A stretch of DNA of 42,673 nt, taken from assembly GCA_028818705.1 (NCBI GenBank), contig JAPPNJ010000132.1:1-42673 (forward strand). Direction: 5' to 3'. Numbering within the stretch: the first letter of the stretch is position 1; each line of letters starts with the position of its first letter. Position numbers and translations under genes: made by a program. Source of the stretch: Candidatus Poribacteria bacterium (GTDB lineage Bacteria > Poribacteria > WGA-4E > WGA-3G). Below, piece after piece: positions 25,860 through 34,539 of the stretch. The notes under the pieces were generated by a model that had not been told where the DNA came from, ran no database searches, and saw nothing but the letters and a program-made list of their open reading frames with translations.

Positions 25860-26100
25860 AAATGCCACGATGCTAGTTGTCAGAATCAGGATTTACAGGA
25901 TTTGCAGGAAACGAGTCGGTTTGTTAAGTGTCTTGGTTTCCCCATAGGGACATCTGTGTAGCACATCAGCAATTACTATCTGAATCGCGGATTATCACGG
26001 ATAGCACAGATGACGCAGATTAGAAAGAATTTTTGTGCGCGGATTTTCTTAGCCCCAGCGGGGCGGTATGTGTATAGAAACGTGTTCCTCAACTTTCATA
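25860..26100. repeat. Cluster of dispersed intergenic repeats
   Basis: No gene is supported between the argG promoter and 26122. Three repeat types stand side by side: GAATCAGGATTTACAGGATT (from 25880, related to 22021-22040 inverted); CGCGGATTATCACGGATAGC (from 25984); and a GCCCC-AGC-GGGGC hairpin (26052-26064) followed by GGTATGTGTATAGAAACG. Such clustering suggests a landing site for repeat elements. Confidence 0.55.
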
Positions 26101-26122
26101 TTTTGCCTTCTCCAGAAAATCC

Positions 26123-26151
26123 TTGACACCTCATCCAAAATCATATACAAT
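26123..26151 (+). promoter_or_regulatory. Predicted promoter for the propeller-lipoate ligase pair
   Basis: TTGACA (26123-26128), a 17-nt spacer and TACAAT (26146-26151). One of the best promoter matches in the window, about 38 bases before the ATG at 26189. Confidence 0.75.
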
Positions 26152-26188
26152 AAAACCCAAGTAAACATATCGTATGCGGAGGCTTCTT

Positions 26189-26821
26189 ATGTCGACAATC
26201 GAAAAACTTTTTAACTCCCCAGGTCCACAACCCAACGGAATGCAAGCCACAGAAGAGGGGCTTTGGATTCTCGACCAGCAGACCAACGAAGTACACCTCG
26301 TCTCCTATGACGGCGATGTGAAAAAGACGCTCGCTACCGACTCCGACAGAGGCAGCGGTATCACAGACACAGGCGACACACTCTGGCTGGCGTCCACGTA
26401 TAGTTGTGAAATCCTTGCCACAGATCCAGAAAGCGGTAAAACGCGCGCCTCTTATGAAACACCCGGCGCAGAACAGACCGGCGCGCACGGCTTAGAATGG
26501 CGTGACAACAAACTCTGGATAGCAGTGCCACCTTCTGCGACTATCTATCAGGTTGATGTTGAAGACGGCTTCAAAGTGATTCACACGCTCCCTGCCCCCG
26601 GTATTCGACCGCACGGTATCGCATGGATAGGCGATGATCTCTGGTGTGTTGAGACAAACCATCGCGCCATCTTCCATCTCAATCCAGAGGACGGCAGTCA
26701 TCTGAATAAAATCGAGATACCGGAGCCACATCCTGAACCGCACGGAATGACATACTGGGATGGGTATTTCTGGTACTGCGACGCACATACCACAGAGGTG
26801 TGCCGCGTAGCACTATCATGA
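26189..26821 (+). CDS. Small beta-propeller-like repeat protein
   Basis: This 210-residue protein contains five repeats of about 40 residues, each with a G-(I/M/L)-x-W/x-x-x-LW core: NGMQATEEGLWILDQ, SGITDTGDTLWLAST, HGLEWRDNKLWIAVP, HGIAWIGDDLWCVET and HGMTYWDGYFWYCDA. These resemble blades of glutamine cyclotransferase or SMP-30-like propellers. The start is ATG 26189, six bases after CGGAGG; an ATG at 26174 precedes that site. No signal peptide is visible. The stop overlaps the start of the lipoate-ligase gene (ATGA), so the two are translated together. Enzymatic role unknown. Confidence 0.8.
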   Translation: MSTIEKLFNSPGPQPNGMQATEEGLWILDQQTNEVHLVSYDGDVKKTLATDSDRGSGITDTGDTLWLASTYSCEILATDPESGKTRASYETPGAEQTGAHGLEWRDNKLWIAVPPSATIYQVDVEDGFKVIHTLPAPGIRPHGIAWIGDDLWCVETNHRAIFHLNPEDGSHLNKIEIPEPHPEPHGMTYWDGYFWYCDAHTTEVCRVALS

Positions 26822-27606
26822 TGCAAACAATCGGACGGCTATTGAACATGGCGGCAAACCCTGCCGCAATGAATATGGCAGTTGACGAAGTACTGCTGCT
26901 ATCACAAAAGGAACAGTCGAATCCGGCACTGCGATTTTACACATGGTCATCCCCAGCGTTCAGTTTCGGGTATTTTCAAGACATCGCTTCGGAAGTTGAC
27001 GTGGAGATGTGCCGTGCAGATGGCATCGAATTGGTGAAACGGATAACAGGCGGCGGTACCGTCGTGCATGGATGGGATCTAACCTACACGCTTATCCTTC
27101 CGCGCCACGTCGGTGAAAAGAGCATCTCTGAAGCGTATCAATGCATTGGACAGAGCCTCGTTACGGCATTCAAAAAACTCGGTATTCCTGCCGAGTGCCA
27201 CGCTGCAAGCATTGATTCCTCGCAAACCACCCAAAATATCTGCCTGACAAATCCCGCTGACTACGATGTCATGTATAACGGTAAAAAATTGGCAGGCGTT
27301 TCTGTCAGACGGAATCGAAACGGGATGCTGTTTCAAGGATATATTTCATTAGACATGCCACCCGCCTCCATTCTCGCGCGTGTCTCAAGAGATCCCGAAG
27401 TCCAGCAGATACTGATCGAAAAATCAACCGCTATTAATACAGAGGGACGTTGCATAACCAAAAGCGCACTCATCGAAGCAATATCTGAAACATTCGACAT
27501 CGGCATTACGTTTTATCCAGATAAACTGTCATCAGCGGAACGCGCACAAGCAGAAACTTTAGCCGAAACCAAGTATACCACAACGGAGTGGAATTTTTCG
27601 GCGTAG
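26818..27606 (+). CDS. Lipoate-protein ligase A/octanoyltransferase family protein
   Basis: This 262-residue BPL/LplA/LipB-fold protein has the RITGGGTVVH motif (75-84), Cys142 in ICLTNPADYD and the lysine-bearing NGKKLAGVSVRR (K157), all typical of LplA or LipM-type enzymes that attach lipoate or octanoate to E2 and GcvH proteins. The coordinates use ATG 26818, which overlaps the previous stop as ATGA. An ATG directly after (26821) is also possible. No lipoyl-domain gene is in view. Length is shorter than E. coli LplA and fits the LipM/LipL or LplA-N group. Confidence 0.87.
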   Translation: MMQTIGRLLNMAANPAAMNMAVDEVLLLSQKEQSNPALRFYTWSSPAFSFGYFQDIASEVDVEMCRADGIELVKRITGGGTVVHGWDLTYTLILPRHVGEKSISEAYQCIGQSLVTAFKKLGIPAECHAASIDSSQTTQNICLTNPADYDVMYNGKKLAGVSVRRNRNGMLFQGYISLDMPPASILARVSRDPEVQQILIEKSTAINTEGRCITKSALIEAISETFDIGITFYPDKLSSAERAQAETLAETKYTTTEWNFSA

Positions 27607-27619
27607 CTGGCAAGCCGAA

Positions 27620-27729
27620 AACTTGCTATTCAGAAGACAGCGTAACTTGCAATGCTGAAAGCCGAAGCCATCCCGCCCGTTACTGGAAAGGGGCTAAACT
27701 TGCTATTCAAAAGACAGCGTAGCTTGCAA
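27620..27729 (+). repeat. Pair of 33-nt direct repeats, period 77
   Basis: Copy 1 (27620-27652) and copy 2 (27697-27729) both read AACTTGCTATTCA-AAGACAGCG and agree at 31 of 33 positions. The ends of each unit are inverted (AACTTGC and GCTTGCAA). In the second copy AAACTTGC and GCAAGTTT can form a stem followed by a short T run, so this may act as a weak terminator. Confidence 0.65.
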
Positions 27730-27761
27730 GTTTTTGAGAACTTGCCTCACATAAAAGCTCA

Positions 27762-28841
27762 ATGAATCAAGAGCCAAGACCCACCAACACCGTGTTAATT
27801 CCAACCGGCGCGTTTATCATGGGCACCGATATCGAAGCCTTTTATGGCACTGCCTTAGCGAATTCGGAACATGCCAAACTCGACGAAGCACCAATGCACG
27901 TCCGCTTTCTGGACGCATATCTCATCGAACAATATCCGGTAACAAATGCTGAATATGCTGTTTTCGTGCAGGAAACGAATCATCCACCGCCACCACACTG
28001 GAAAAACGGCAACTTCACACCTGAGGATGCAAATCTCCCGGTCGTTCATGTGAGTTGGTACGATAGCAACGAATACGCACGATGGGCAAACAAGCGTCTA
28101 CCGACAGAAGCAGAATGGGAAAAAGCCTGTAGAGGACCTGACGGAAGGATTTATCCATGGGGCAACATCTTTGTTTCCGACGAATCCGAATCTACAGAGA
28201 CTGTACCGGAAAGTTCAGAGATTTTGACGGCGCATCTCACCCCTATAGGTGTTCGCTCTGCCATAGTTAGTCCTTACGGTGTCGGTGAGGCTGCCGGAAA
28301 TGTCTGGGAATGGACGGCGGATTGGTATCAGCCATATTCCGACACAAATCGTCAAAAAGAAGGACGCAATCTGGACGATAAACATAAAACCCTGCGCGGT
28401 GGTTCGTGGTTGGAAGTTCGCGACGGGACAGCGAAACGCTATTTTCGATGTGCTAATCGTTTACACGCCCCACCAGACTACACCGCAGGAAATATCGGAT
28501 TTCGCTGCGTCCGAGAGGCACCACCAGGGCAAACTGGGGCAGTGCATGTTCCCATAGAAACGCTTACCGACTACGTAAAGCAACGGAAACTCGCTAACCT
28601 GCAGCTCCTTCAAAAGCGGACAGAGAAAAATAGCTTCAAAGATACGCTGATTGCTATTTTCCTCATAGGTGGGGCAGTTTATAGTATTGTCGTGAAGCCT
28701 GAGTTAGTATTGGGCGGAATAACCGCTGGCATTATCGGTGTTGGGTTTCTTTGTAGTGCTGGCGTCAATTTTTGGCGGAGATGGCGCGCCGTGAAGCGTG
28801 CAAAGCAGGTAGCATCTGAAAATCTCTTACTTGCGCATTAG
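27762..28841 (+). CDS. FGE-sulfatase (SUMF) domain protein with C-terminal membrane segments, cysteines missing
   Basis: This 359-residue protein has a formylglycine-generating-enzyme-like domain (about 8-252): LIPTGAFIMGTD, EQYPVTNAEY, NKRLPTEAEWEKACRG, AAGNVWEWTADWY, RGGSWLEVRDGTAKRYFRCANR, GNIGFRCV. True FGE carries two active-site Cys just after RGGSW; here that stretch (217-223) has none. So it is probably not a sulfatase activator, but another member of the wide C-type-lectin-like FGE superfamily. Two hydrophobic helices (about 296-310 and 315-337) lie at the C-terminus, an unusual membrane anchor with the domain ahead of it. Confidence 0.82.
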   Translation: MNQEPRPTNTVLIPTGAFIMGTDIEAFYGTALANSEHAKLDEAPMHVRFLDAYLIEQYPVTNAEYAVFVQETNHPPPPHWKNGNFTPEDANLPVVHVSWYDSNEYARWANKRLPTEAEWEKACRGPDGRIYPWGNIFVSDESESTETVPESSEILTAHLTPIGVRSAIVSPYGVGEAAGNVWEWTADWYQPYSDTNRQKEGRNLDDKHKTLRGGSWLEVRDGTAKRYFRCANRLHAPPDYTAGNIGFRCVREAPPGQTGAVHVPIETLTDYVKQRKLANLQLLQKRTEKNSFKDTLIAIFLIGGAVYSIVVKPELVLGGITAGIIGVGFLCSAGVNFWRRWRAVKRAKQVASENLLLAH

Positions 28842-28937
28842 ATATACTTTTTGATATTGACGATAATTTGTATTCGGTGTAAACTTTTCGCAAATCAAAG
28901 CATCGCGACCCAAGGTCGCTTCCATGAGGGGAAAACG

Positions 28938-29786
28938 ATGAACCCGCTATGTTTAGAACACTGTTTGACTGAGTCAGAAAAACAGCAATTTGACAAAAAC
29001 GGTTTTTTTGCGGTTGAGGATGCCATCCCGCAGGAAATGGTTGACAAACTGATCGCCGCTGTCGACCGGGTCGGAGCGGAGCATTTAGGTAAAGAAGGAC
29101 TTCCAGCTGATGCACGCTTCAATCTCCTCGATTTCGTCGGCAGAGACGAAGCCTTTATCGAATTGCTTGATTGGCACACAACTTTCCCAAAAGTCTGGGG
29201 AATTTTGGGGTGGAACATCAAACTCTACCATTCGCATCTGATCGTGATGCCTCCGCTTCCGCCGGAAGAACGCGACAAATCGCAACGCCTCGGTTGGCAC
29301 CAGGATAGTGGTAGACTCAACTTTGAGTTGGAGGGTAACCCGCGCCCGCGAATATCGTTGAAGGTCGCATTTTTCCTCACCGATACATCCGTTCCAGGGC
29401 GTGGAAATTTCTCAGTAGTCCCAGGTAGCCACAAGTCGAATACATTGGAACTGCCTGAGGAAAAAACGGCGGACCCCGATAAGGCGATTCCCGTTTTTGC
29501 TAAGCCGGGAACCGCTGTCTTTTTTGATCGTAGACTCTGGCACGCAGCAGGACGTAACAGCTCCGACATCACCCGTAAGGTGCTGTTCTACGGCTACAGC
29601 TACCGCTGGCTGCAACCTCGCGACGACATGACCGTGGAACACTGGATGGACAGCTCTGACCCAATCCGTCAGCAGATTTTGGGCAAAAGCACGGGAGGGC
29701 ACGGCTTTACATCTCCGGGTGAAAAAGATGTGCCACTCCGCACATGGATTCAGGAAAACCTCGGTCCTGAAGCAGTTGCACGTTAA
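28938..29786 (+). CDS. Phytanoyl-CoA dioxygenase (PhyH) family protein
   Basis: This 282-residue Fe(II)/2-oxoglutarate oxygenase has a double-stranded beta helix. Iron ligands are H121 and D123 (GWHQDSG) and H202 (RLWHAAGRN), with Arg213 a likely 2-oxoglutarate ligand. ATG 28938 is preferred with GAGGGG upstream; the frame extends to 28851 through noncoding-like sequence. PhyH-like proteins are strongly expanded in some marine symbionts. The substrate is unknown; it stands alone between the SUMF-like gene and a hairpin. Confidence 0.92.
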   Translation: MNPLCLEHCLTESEKQQFDKNGFFAVEDAIPQEMVDKLIAAVDRVGAEHLGKEGLPADARFNLLDFVGRDEAFIELLDWHTTFPKVWGILGWNIKLYHSHLIVMPPLPPEERDKSQRLGWHQDSGRLNFELEGNPRPRISLKVAFFLTDTSVPGRGNFSVVPGSHKSNTLELPEEKTADPDKAIPVFAKPGTAVFFDRRLWHAAGRNSSDITRKVLFYGYSYRWLQPRDDMTVEHWMDSSDPIRQQILGKSTGGHGFTSPGEKDVPLRTWIQENLGPEAVAR

Positions 29787-29800
29787 ATTCCGAAAGCAAT

Positions 29801-29822
29801 GGGCGGGTTCCAAAACCCGCCC
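29801..29822 (+). terminator. Strong hairpin after the PhyH gene
   Basis: GGGCGGGTT (29801-29809) and AACCCGCCC (29814-29822) form a perfect 9-bp stem with a 4-nt loop, 15 bases after the stop codon. There is no clear T tract, so it may be a repeat or mRNA end-protector as much as a terminator. Confidence 0.5.
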
Positions 29823-29912
29823 ACACACGCGACCAAACTCCAACCTACCGAAATCAAGACCTCCAAAAAAAATTAAAGCCTCCGCTTTCCATTTCTTTGG
29901 CAATTCCAAAAA

Positions 29913-29957
29913 AGAAAATTGTATACTTTACTATTATATACTCACACACAATTTTCT
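29913..29957. promoter_or_regulatory. Inverted repeat around a TATA-rich segment before the first TonB receptor
   Basis: AGAAAATTGT (29913-29922) and ACAATTTTCT (29948-29957) are perfect 10-bp arms, 25 nt apart. The space between contains TATACT (29937-29942), a possible -10 box without a good -35. This might be an operator controlling the receptor genes, or a cruciform. Confidence 0.4.
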
Positions 29958-30072
29958 AAAACACCAAGGAAAGCAGTCGCAAACTGTCACGTAAACATTT
30001 TGCGGGCTGCTAACGTTTGCATACACCAAATACCATTTTCTAAGACATTCAGAAGAAGGGTTACCAATCGTC

Positions 30073-32295
30073 ATGAAAATATCTCTCTGCCTGCTAACGT
30101 TCCTTTTAGTTCCAGCAATCGCCTTTTCCCAAACAGGGACAATTGAAGGCATTGTCTACAACAACAGCACACAGGAACCGTTAGCGGGCGCGGAAGTCCA
30201 GATTGCTCAAACCGATCAACGCCAGAAAACTGATGAAAATGGAAAGTTCGCTTTCAGTGCTGTCGCTGAAGGCATGTATATCTTAATCACAACACCACCT
30301 GATTCCGAATTAATACAACAGACCTCGGTTGCAGTTGTAGCAGGGGAGACCCTAAAGCCGGAAATTTATGTCAGCACAGCACAGTATCGTCTTGAAGAAG
30401 TCGAAGTAACCGGTGAACGTGATCCCAAAACTATCAGCAAAAAGACTCTTCAAGCCGAAGAAATTACACGCCTGCCCGGCACAGGTGGTGACGTGCTCCG
30501 CGCCCTTCCTGCTATTCCTGGCATCGGTGTAGCAAACGATTTTAGCGGTGCACTCTATATCCGTGGCGGCTCTGATGAGGATAATCTCTACTACTTCGAT
30601 AGAGTCCCCGTCGGTTACCCGTATCACTTCGGCGGGATCGTCTCGTCCTTAAGCTCCGAAATTATCGATCGAATTGATGTTTATGCTGGTGGATACGGTG
30701 CTGAATACGGTGTGGACTCTCAGGCTGTGATTGACATCTATTCACAGGACGATAGCCGAACAAATTTCGGTGGAAAGTTTAATCTTAATCTTCTCTATTC
30801 GGAGGGACTCTTTCAAGGCAAAATCGGTGAAAAAGGGTTCTGGTACGCCGCGGGTCGTAGAAGTTACATAGACCTGTTCGTCCAATCGCTGTCGTTTGAT
30901 GCTGGTGCCATCACCGCTTTTCCCCGTTTCTGGGACTACCAACTGAAAGCGGGGTACGACCTCAGTGAAAAACATCAACTCTTTTTTAATCTCTTTGCTT
31001 CAGGCGATAAGTTTGCCTTGAAGTTAGATGGCGAAGATGTAGATCAAGATTTTAGAGGAAATGTCAGTTTTGAGAGCGGTTTCGAGGGCGCAGGTTTGCA
31101 TCTTCGTTCCATCCTCACTGACCGACTCACCTCTTATCTATCGCTAACCCGTTCAGACTTCCTGTTCGATGTCAATTTCGGTCCGGCACTTGCTCTGAAA
31201 ATTGATGCCCCTAATTACACCCTCCGCCAAGACATTACATACGAATTAAATCCGAGACACCGCTTGGAATCTGGGTTAATTCTCGGACTCGAACCCGGGC
31301 AGGTTACTGGCACTTTCACTCGCATACCTGATGAGGGTGAAGTAGACTATGACATCCGATTTGAGGAAAAAGTTCCGTTAGACGAATACGTGCGCGGACA
31401 ACGCATCGAAGGCTACCTTCAAGACAGGTATACCCTGCTGCCATTTTTATCAGTTGTATTCGGACTCCGTTTCGATTATTTCAACCGCATTGATCAACTC
31501 TCTACCCAACCACGTGGCAGCGTGCTTGTGGAACTCCCTAACAGTTCTGAACTCCAATTTGCTTACGGAATTTACAACCAAACCCCAATACCAGCACTAC
31601 TCTCTCCGAGCATAGGGAACCCAGCCTTAAAGTCAAGTCGCGCAAGCCACTATATTCTGGAACTTAAACGATCACTCTCGCAAGATACAGAAATCAAAAT
31701 GGCGGCTTATTACAAAGACTTGACAGGCATAGTGACTACTGACGAGGAAGCCGCTTATCTCAATCAAGGCACCGGTTACGCACAAGGCGCCGAAATTTTT
31801 CTACGGCATCGGAGTGGAGACCGATTTTTCGGTTGGATTTCTTATGCCTACGCCCTATCTGAACGTCGCGATCGCCCCAGTGAACCCTACCGCCCCTATT
31901 CGTTTGACCAAACGCACGTTGCCACACTCGCCGCAAGTTACAAACTCACCCCTACCTTAGAGTTCGGAGCGAAGTGGCAGTACCGAACCGGTAACCCTTA
32001 TACACCTTGTGAAGGGGCAACAGTCCAGTTCGATCCGAGAAACGGAAATCCTATTTTCATCCCTATCTACGCAGAAACCAACTCAGGCCGTCTGCCACCG
32101 TATCATAGATTGGATCTCCGCGTTAGTAAAATCTTCCAAGTTGGTAACTGGAAACTCGGTACTTTCCTTGAACTTCTAAATACCTACAACCGAAATAATC
32201 TGCTCGATTTCAACTATAGCGAAGACTGTCAAACGCGGAACGATATCAATCAGTTACCTTTTATCCCGTACTTGGGAATTACAGCGGAATTTTAA
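30073..32295 (+). CDS. TonB-dependent outer-membrane receptor with N-terminal CarboxypepD_reg domain
   Basis: This 740-residue receptor has a signal peptide (about 1-20), a carboxypeptidase-regulatory-like domain (TGTIEGIVYNNSTQEPLAGA, about 22-95), a plug domain (about 125-230; ALYIRGGSDEDNLYYFDRVP, GGYGAEYG) and a beta barrel ending in the aromatic residue of GITAEF. It should import a bulky ligand across the outer membrane with TonB energy. It is a tandem paralogue of the next gene. No SusD-like partner is present. Confidence 0.93.
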   Translation: MKISLCLLTFLLVPAIAFSQTGTIEGIVYNNSTQEPLAGAEVQIAQTDQRQKTDENGKFAFSAVAEGMYILITTPPDSELIQQTSVAVVAGETLKPEIYVSTAQYRLEEVEVTGERDPKTISKKTLQAEEITRLPGTGGDVLRALPAIPGIGVANDFSGALYIRGGSDEDNLYYFDRVPVGYPYHFGGIVSSLSSEIIDRIDVYAGGYGAEYGVDSQAVIDIYSQDDSRTNFGGKFNLNLLYSEGLFQGKIGEKGFWYAAGRRSYIDLFVQSLSFDAGAITAFPRFWDYQLKAGYDLSEKHQLFFNLFASGDKFALKLDGEDVDQDFRGNVSFESGFEGAGLHLRSILTDRLTSYLSLTRSDFLFDVNFGPALALKIDAPNYTLRQDITYELNPRHRLESGLILGLEPGQVTGTFTRIPDEGEVDYDIRFEEKVPLDEYVRGQRIEGYLQDRYTLLPFLSVVFGLRFDYFNRIDQLSTQPRGSVLVELPNSSELQFAYGIYNQTPIPALLSPSIGNPALKSSRASHYILELKRSLSQDTEIKMAAYYKDLTGIVTTDEEAAYLNQGTGYAQGAEIFLRHRSGDRFFGWISYAYALSERRDRPSEPYRPYSFDQTHVATLAASYKLTPTLEFGAKWQYRTGNPYTPCEGATVQFDPRNGNPIFIPIYAETNSGRLPPYHRLDLRVSKIFQVGNWKLGTFLELLNTYNRNNLLDFNYSEDCQTRNDINQLPFIPYLGITAEF

Positions 32296-32319
32296 TCTGC
32301 TTCAGCAAGGAATGGAAAC

Positions 32320-34437
32320 TTGAGACAGATATTGATCCTTTTGATACTCATAGGACCTTTAAGTGCTTCCGCGCAAACCGACGGTGATAGTGCTAAGTCA
32401 GATCCAGTGGAGATTAACACTTCAGGTGATGTTATTACCTTAGAACCAATCGAGGTCGAAGTTCAACGGTTAGAGAAAAAACCGCGGTACACTATCAAGG
32501 GCAGAACCATCCGAAGCGCAACAGGAAGCGGCGGAGATCCGCTTCGCGTATTGAACAGTCTCCCAAGTGTTGGCATCCTAAACGATTTCGTAGGAGTCCT
32601 TTCTGTACGAGGAGGTGGCCCTGAAGATAATCTTTACTACTTCGATCGACTGCTGTTAGGTTACCCATATCACCTCCAAGGAATTGTCTCGACCGTCAAT
32701 GCCGAGGTGATTGAAAGTGTCGAAGTCTATCCCGGTGGATACGGAGCAGAATTCGGATCCGATTCACAAGCCGTGATTGACATCCACTCTCGCACGAAGA
32801 CGGATACCGCTTTTGGAGGAACGGTTAATCTCAATCCAGTATATTCTCAAGCCTTTCTCGAAGGAAACTTAGGAGAACGCGGGTATTGGTACGCATTTGG
32901 GCGGCGGAGTTATATGGGACCCCTCTTTGAATTACTCCCGCGTTTATTGGAAATTGAGAATGACTTAGTAACCGAGGTCCCAAAATTCTGGAGTTATCAA
33001 GGAAAAGGCGTCTACCAATTAAACAGCGTTCACAAGTTAGTTATCAACGCCATTGCGGCGGACGATTCGGCTGACTTTAACTTCGGATCGGACGAAGTGT
33101 CCACAAGCGACCTCCGGGGTCCACTGAGGTCGGATAATCCGTTCGATTCACAAGGCATCCATCTCTATTCCGAGAAAGAGAATCAGTTTAGTTCGGTTGT
33201 ATCACTGACGCGCTCGTTTTCTCGCACAGAACTTAATTTCGGTGAAGGGTACTTCTATCGGACCGCACAGAGTGTCTATGCCTTGCGAGGTGATCTTGAA
33301 TACTGGGCTAAATTCCCGAAGACACTATTGGAGTCGGGTTTTCTCCTTGCGAGTCTCCCCTCCACACTGATTAGCGACGGTGCGCGCCCGTTTGAAGAGG
33401 GAGACCCAGACTATGACTTCAGACTCAAACGAGATGGAGCAAAAATTCTGACCTCTACATCCACGATCTTGCATCGTCTTGAAGGATATATACAAGCGAC
33501 ACAGGACTTAAGCACGTTCCGTTATGCCGACCTCTATGCCACTGTAGGGATGCGACCGAGTTATCTTAATTTGATAGATACTTTTTCACTTCAGCCGCGT
33601 GGACTCCTCGGTGTAACACTGGGACCGGAATCCGCGAATAGTGATGTGCTATTTTTTTTTCCATTAGACCTCCGTTTCATGTACGGCACTTATATTCAAA
33701 ACCCACAACCCTACCAAGTGGTACTTGGGAAAACGAATCCAGATATTGCCCCGAGTCTTGCACAGCATTATGTTATAGCATTGTCAAAAGAACTTACCTC
33801 AGAAATAACACAAAAACAGCTACCCTCACAGACAAGGATTGAAGTCGCTGGCTATTATAAAGACTTGCGCGATATGATTACCTACAACGAATCCGAAAGC
33901 CGTTATCAGAACCAGCGTACTGGATACGTGAAAGGCGTCGAGATCTCATTGGAACATGAAATTAGCAATGTATTTCGGGGTTGGCTTTCCTACGCTTACA
34001 CCATCTCCAAACGTCAGGATTCTCCAAGGGATGAAGAGCGTTTTTATATGTACAATACACCGCATGCCTTGTCAATCGGTCTGAATTACCTATCAGAAAC
34101 TTGGGAACTCGGCGCAAATTGGCAATACAAGAGCGGTGTTTTGTATTCACCGTTGGTAGGTCGGGAACCGTATACCAACCCTTTTACGAAAAACAAAACA
34201 TGGCTACCAATTTATGATGAGCCCGAGCGAACGACAGCATATCACCGCTTAGACTTACGGATCCACCGGTCCTTCCATCTGATCAAAAACTGGAAAGGTG
34301 GGGTTACCTTAGAACTGTGGAACGCTTACAACCGCACGAATTCGCTCCAAGTTCGATACAACTCGGATTTCACAAAAGAGGTACCGATCGCTCAATTACC
34401 GATAGTTCCGTTCTTCGCGCTGACACTCGAATTTTGA
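32320..34437 (+). CDS. TonB-dependent receptor, tandem paralogue without regulatory domain
   Basis: This 705-residue protein begins with TTG at 32320, preceded by AAGGA. It has a signal peptide ending near SASAQT, a short linker, then plug and barrel closely similar to the previous receptor (VRGGGPEDNLYYFDRLLLGYPYH; GGYGAEFGSDSQAVIDIHS). The CarboxypepD_reg domain is absent. It ends in ALTLEF, typical of outer-membrane barrels. The 24-nt gap places it in the same operon as the first receptor. Confidence 0.92.
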   Translation: MRQILILLILIGPLSASAQTDGDSAKSDPVEINTSGDVITLEPIEVEVQRLEKKPRYTIKGRTIRSATGSGGDPLRVLNSLPSVGILNDFVGVLSVRGGGPEDNLYYFDRLLLGYPYHLQGIVSTVNAEVIESVEVYPGGYGAEFGSDSQAVIDIHSRTKTDTAFGGTVNLNPVYSQAFLEGNLGERGYWYAFGRRSYMGPLFELLPRLLEIENDLVTEVPKFWSYQGKGVYQLNSVHKLVINAIAADDSADFNFGSDEVSTSDLRGPLRSDNPFDSQGIHLYSEKENQFSSVVSLTRSFSRTELNFGEGYFYRTAQSVYALRGDLEYWAKFPKTLLESGFLLASLPSTLISDGARPFEEGDPDYDFRLKRDGAKILTSTSTILHRLEGYIQATQDLSTFRYADLYATVGMRPSYLNLIDTFSLQPRGLLGVTLGPESANSDVLFFFPLDLRFMYGTYIQNPQPYQVVLGKTNPDIAPSLAQHYVIALSKELTSEITQKQLPSQTRIEVAGYYKDLRDMITYNESESRYQNQRTGYVKGVEISLEHEISNVFRGWLSYAYTISKRQDSPRDEERFYMYNTPHALSIGLNYLSETWELGANWQYKSGVLYSPLVGREPYTNPFTKNKTWLPIYDEPERTTAYHRLDLRIHRSFHLIKNWKGGVTLELWNAYNRTNSLQVRYNSDFTKEVPIAQLPIVPFFALTLEF

Positions 34438-34488
34438 TTAACCCACCTAAGTGAAATTTATATAGTCCAATTCGCCTCCTTTTTCGTC

Positions 34489-34494
34489 TATAAT
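34489..34494 (+). promoter_or_regulatory. Possible -10 element before the DUF5916 gene
   Basis: TATAAT lies about 50 bases before the next gene, but no good -35 is at the right distance. It may be a weak or activator-dependent promoter. Confidence 0.3.
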
Positions 34495-34539
34495 ATTAAC
34501 TTGAAAACTTAGATTTTTTCTTTGGAGGAAACACTGGTT

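Noticed and set aside
27620..27729. CRISPR array
   Set aside because: Only two imperfect repeats 77 nt apart, no cas genes and no further units.
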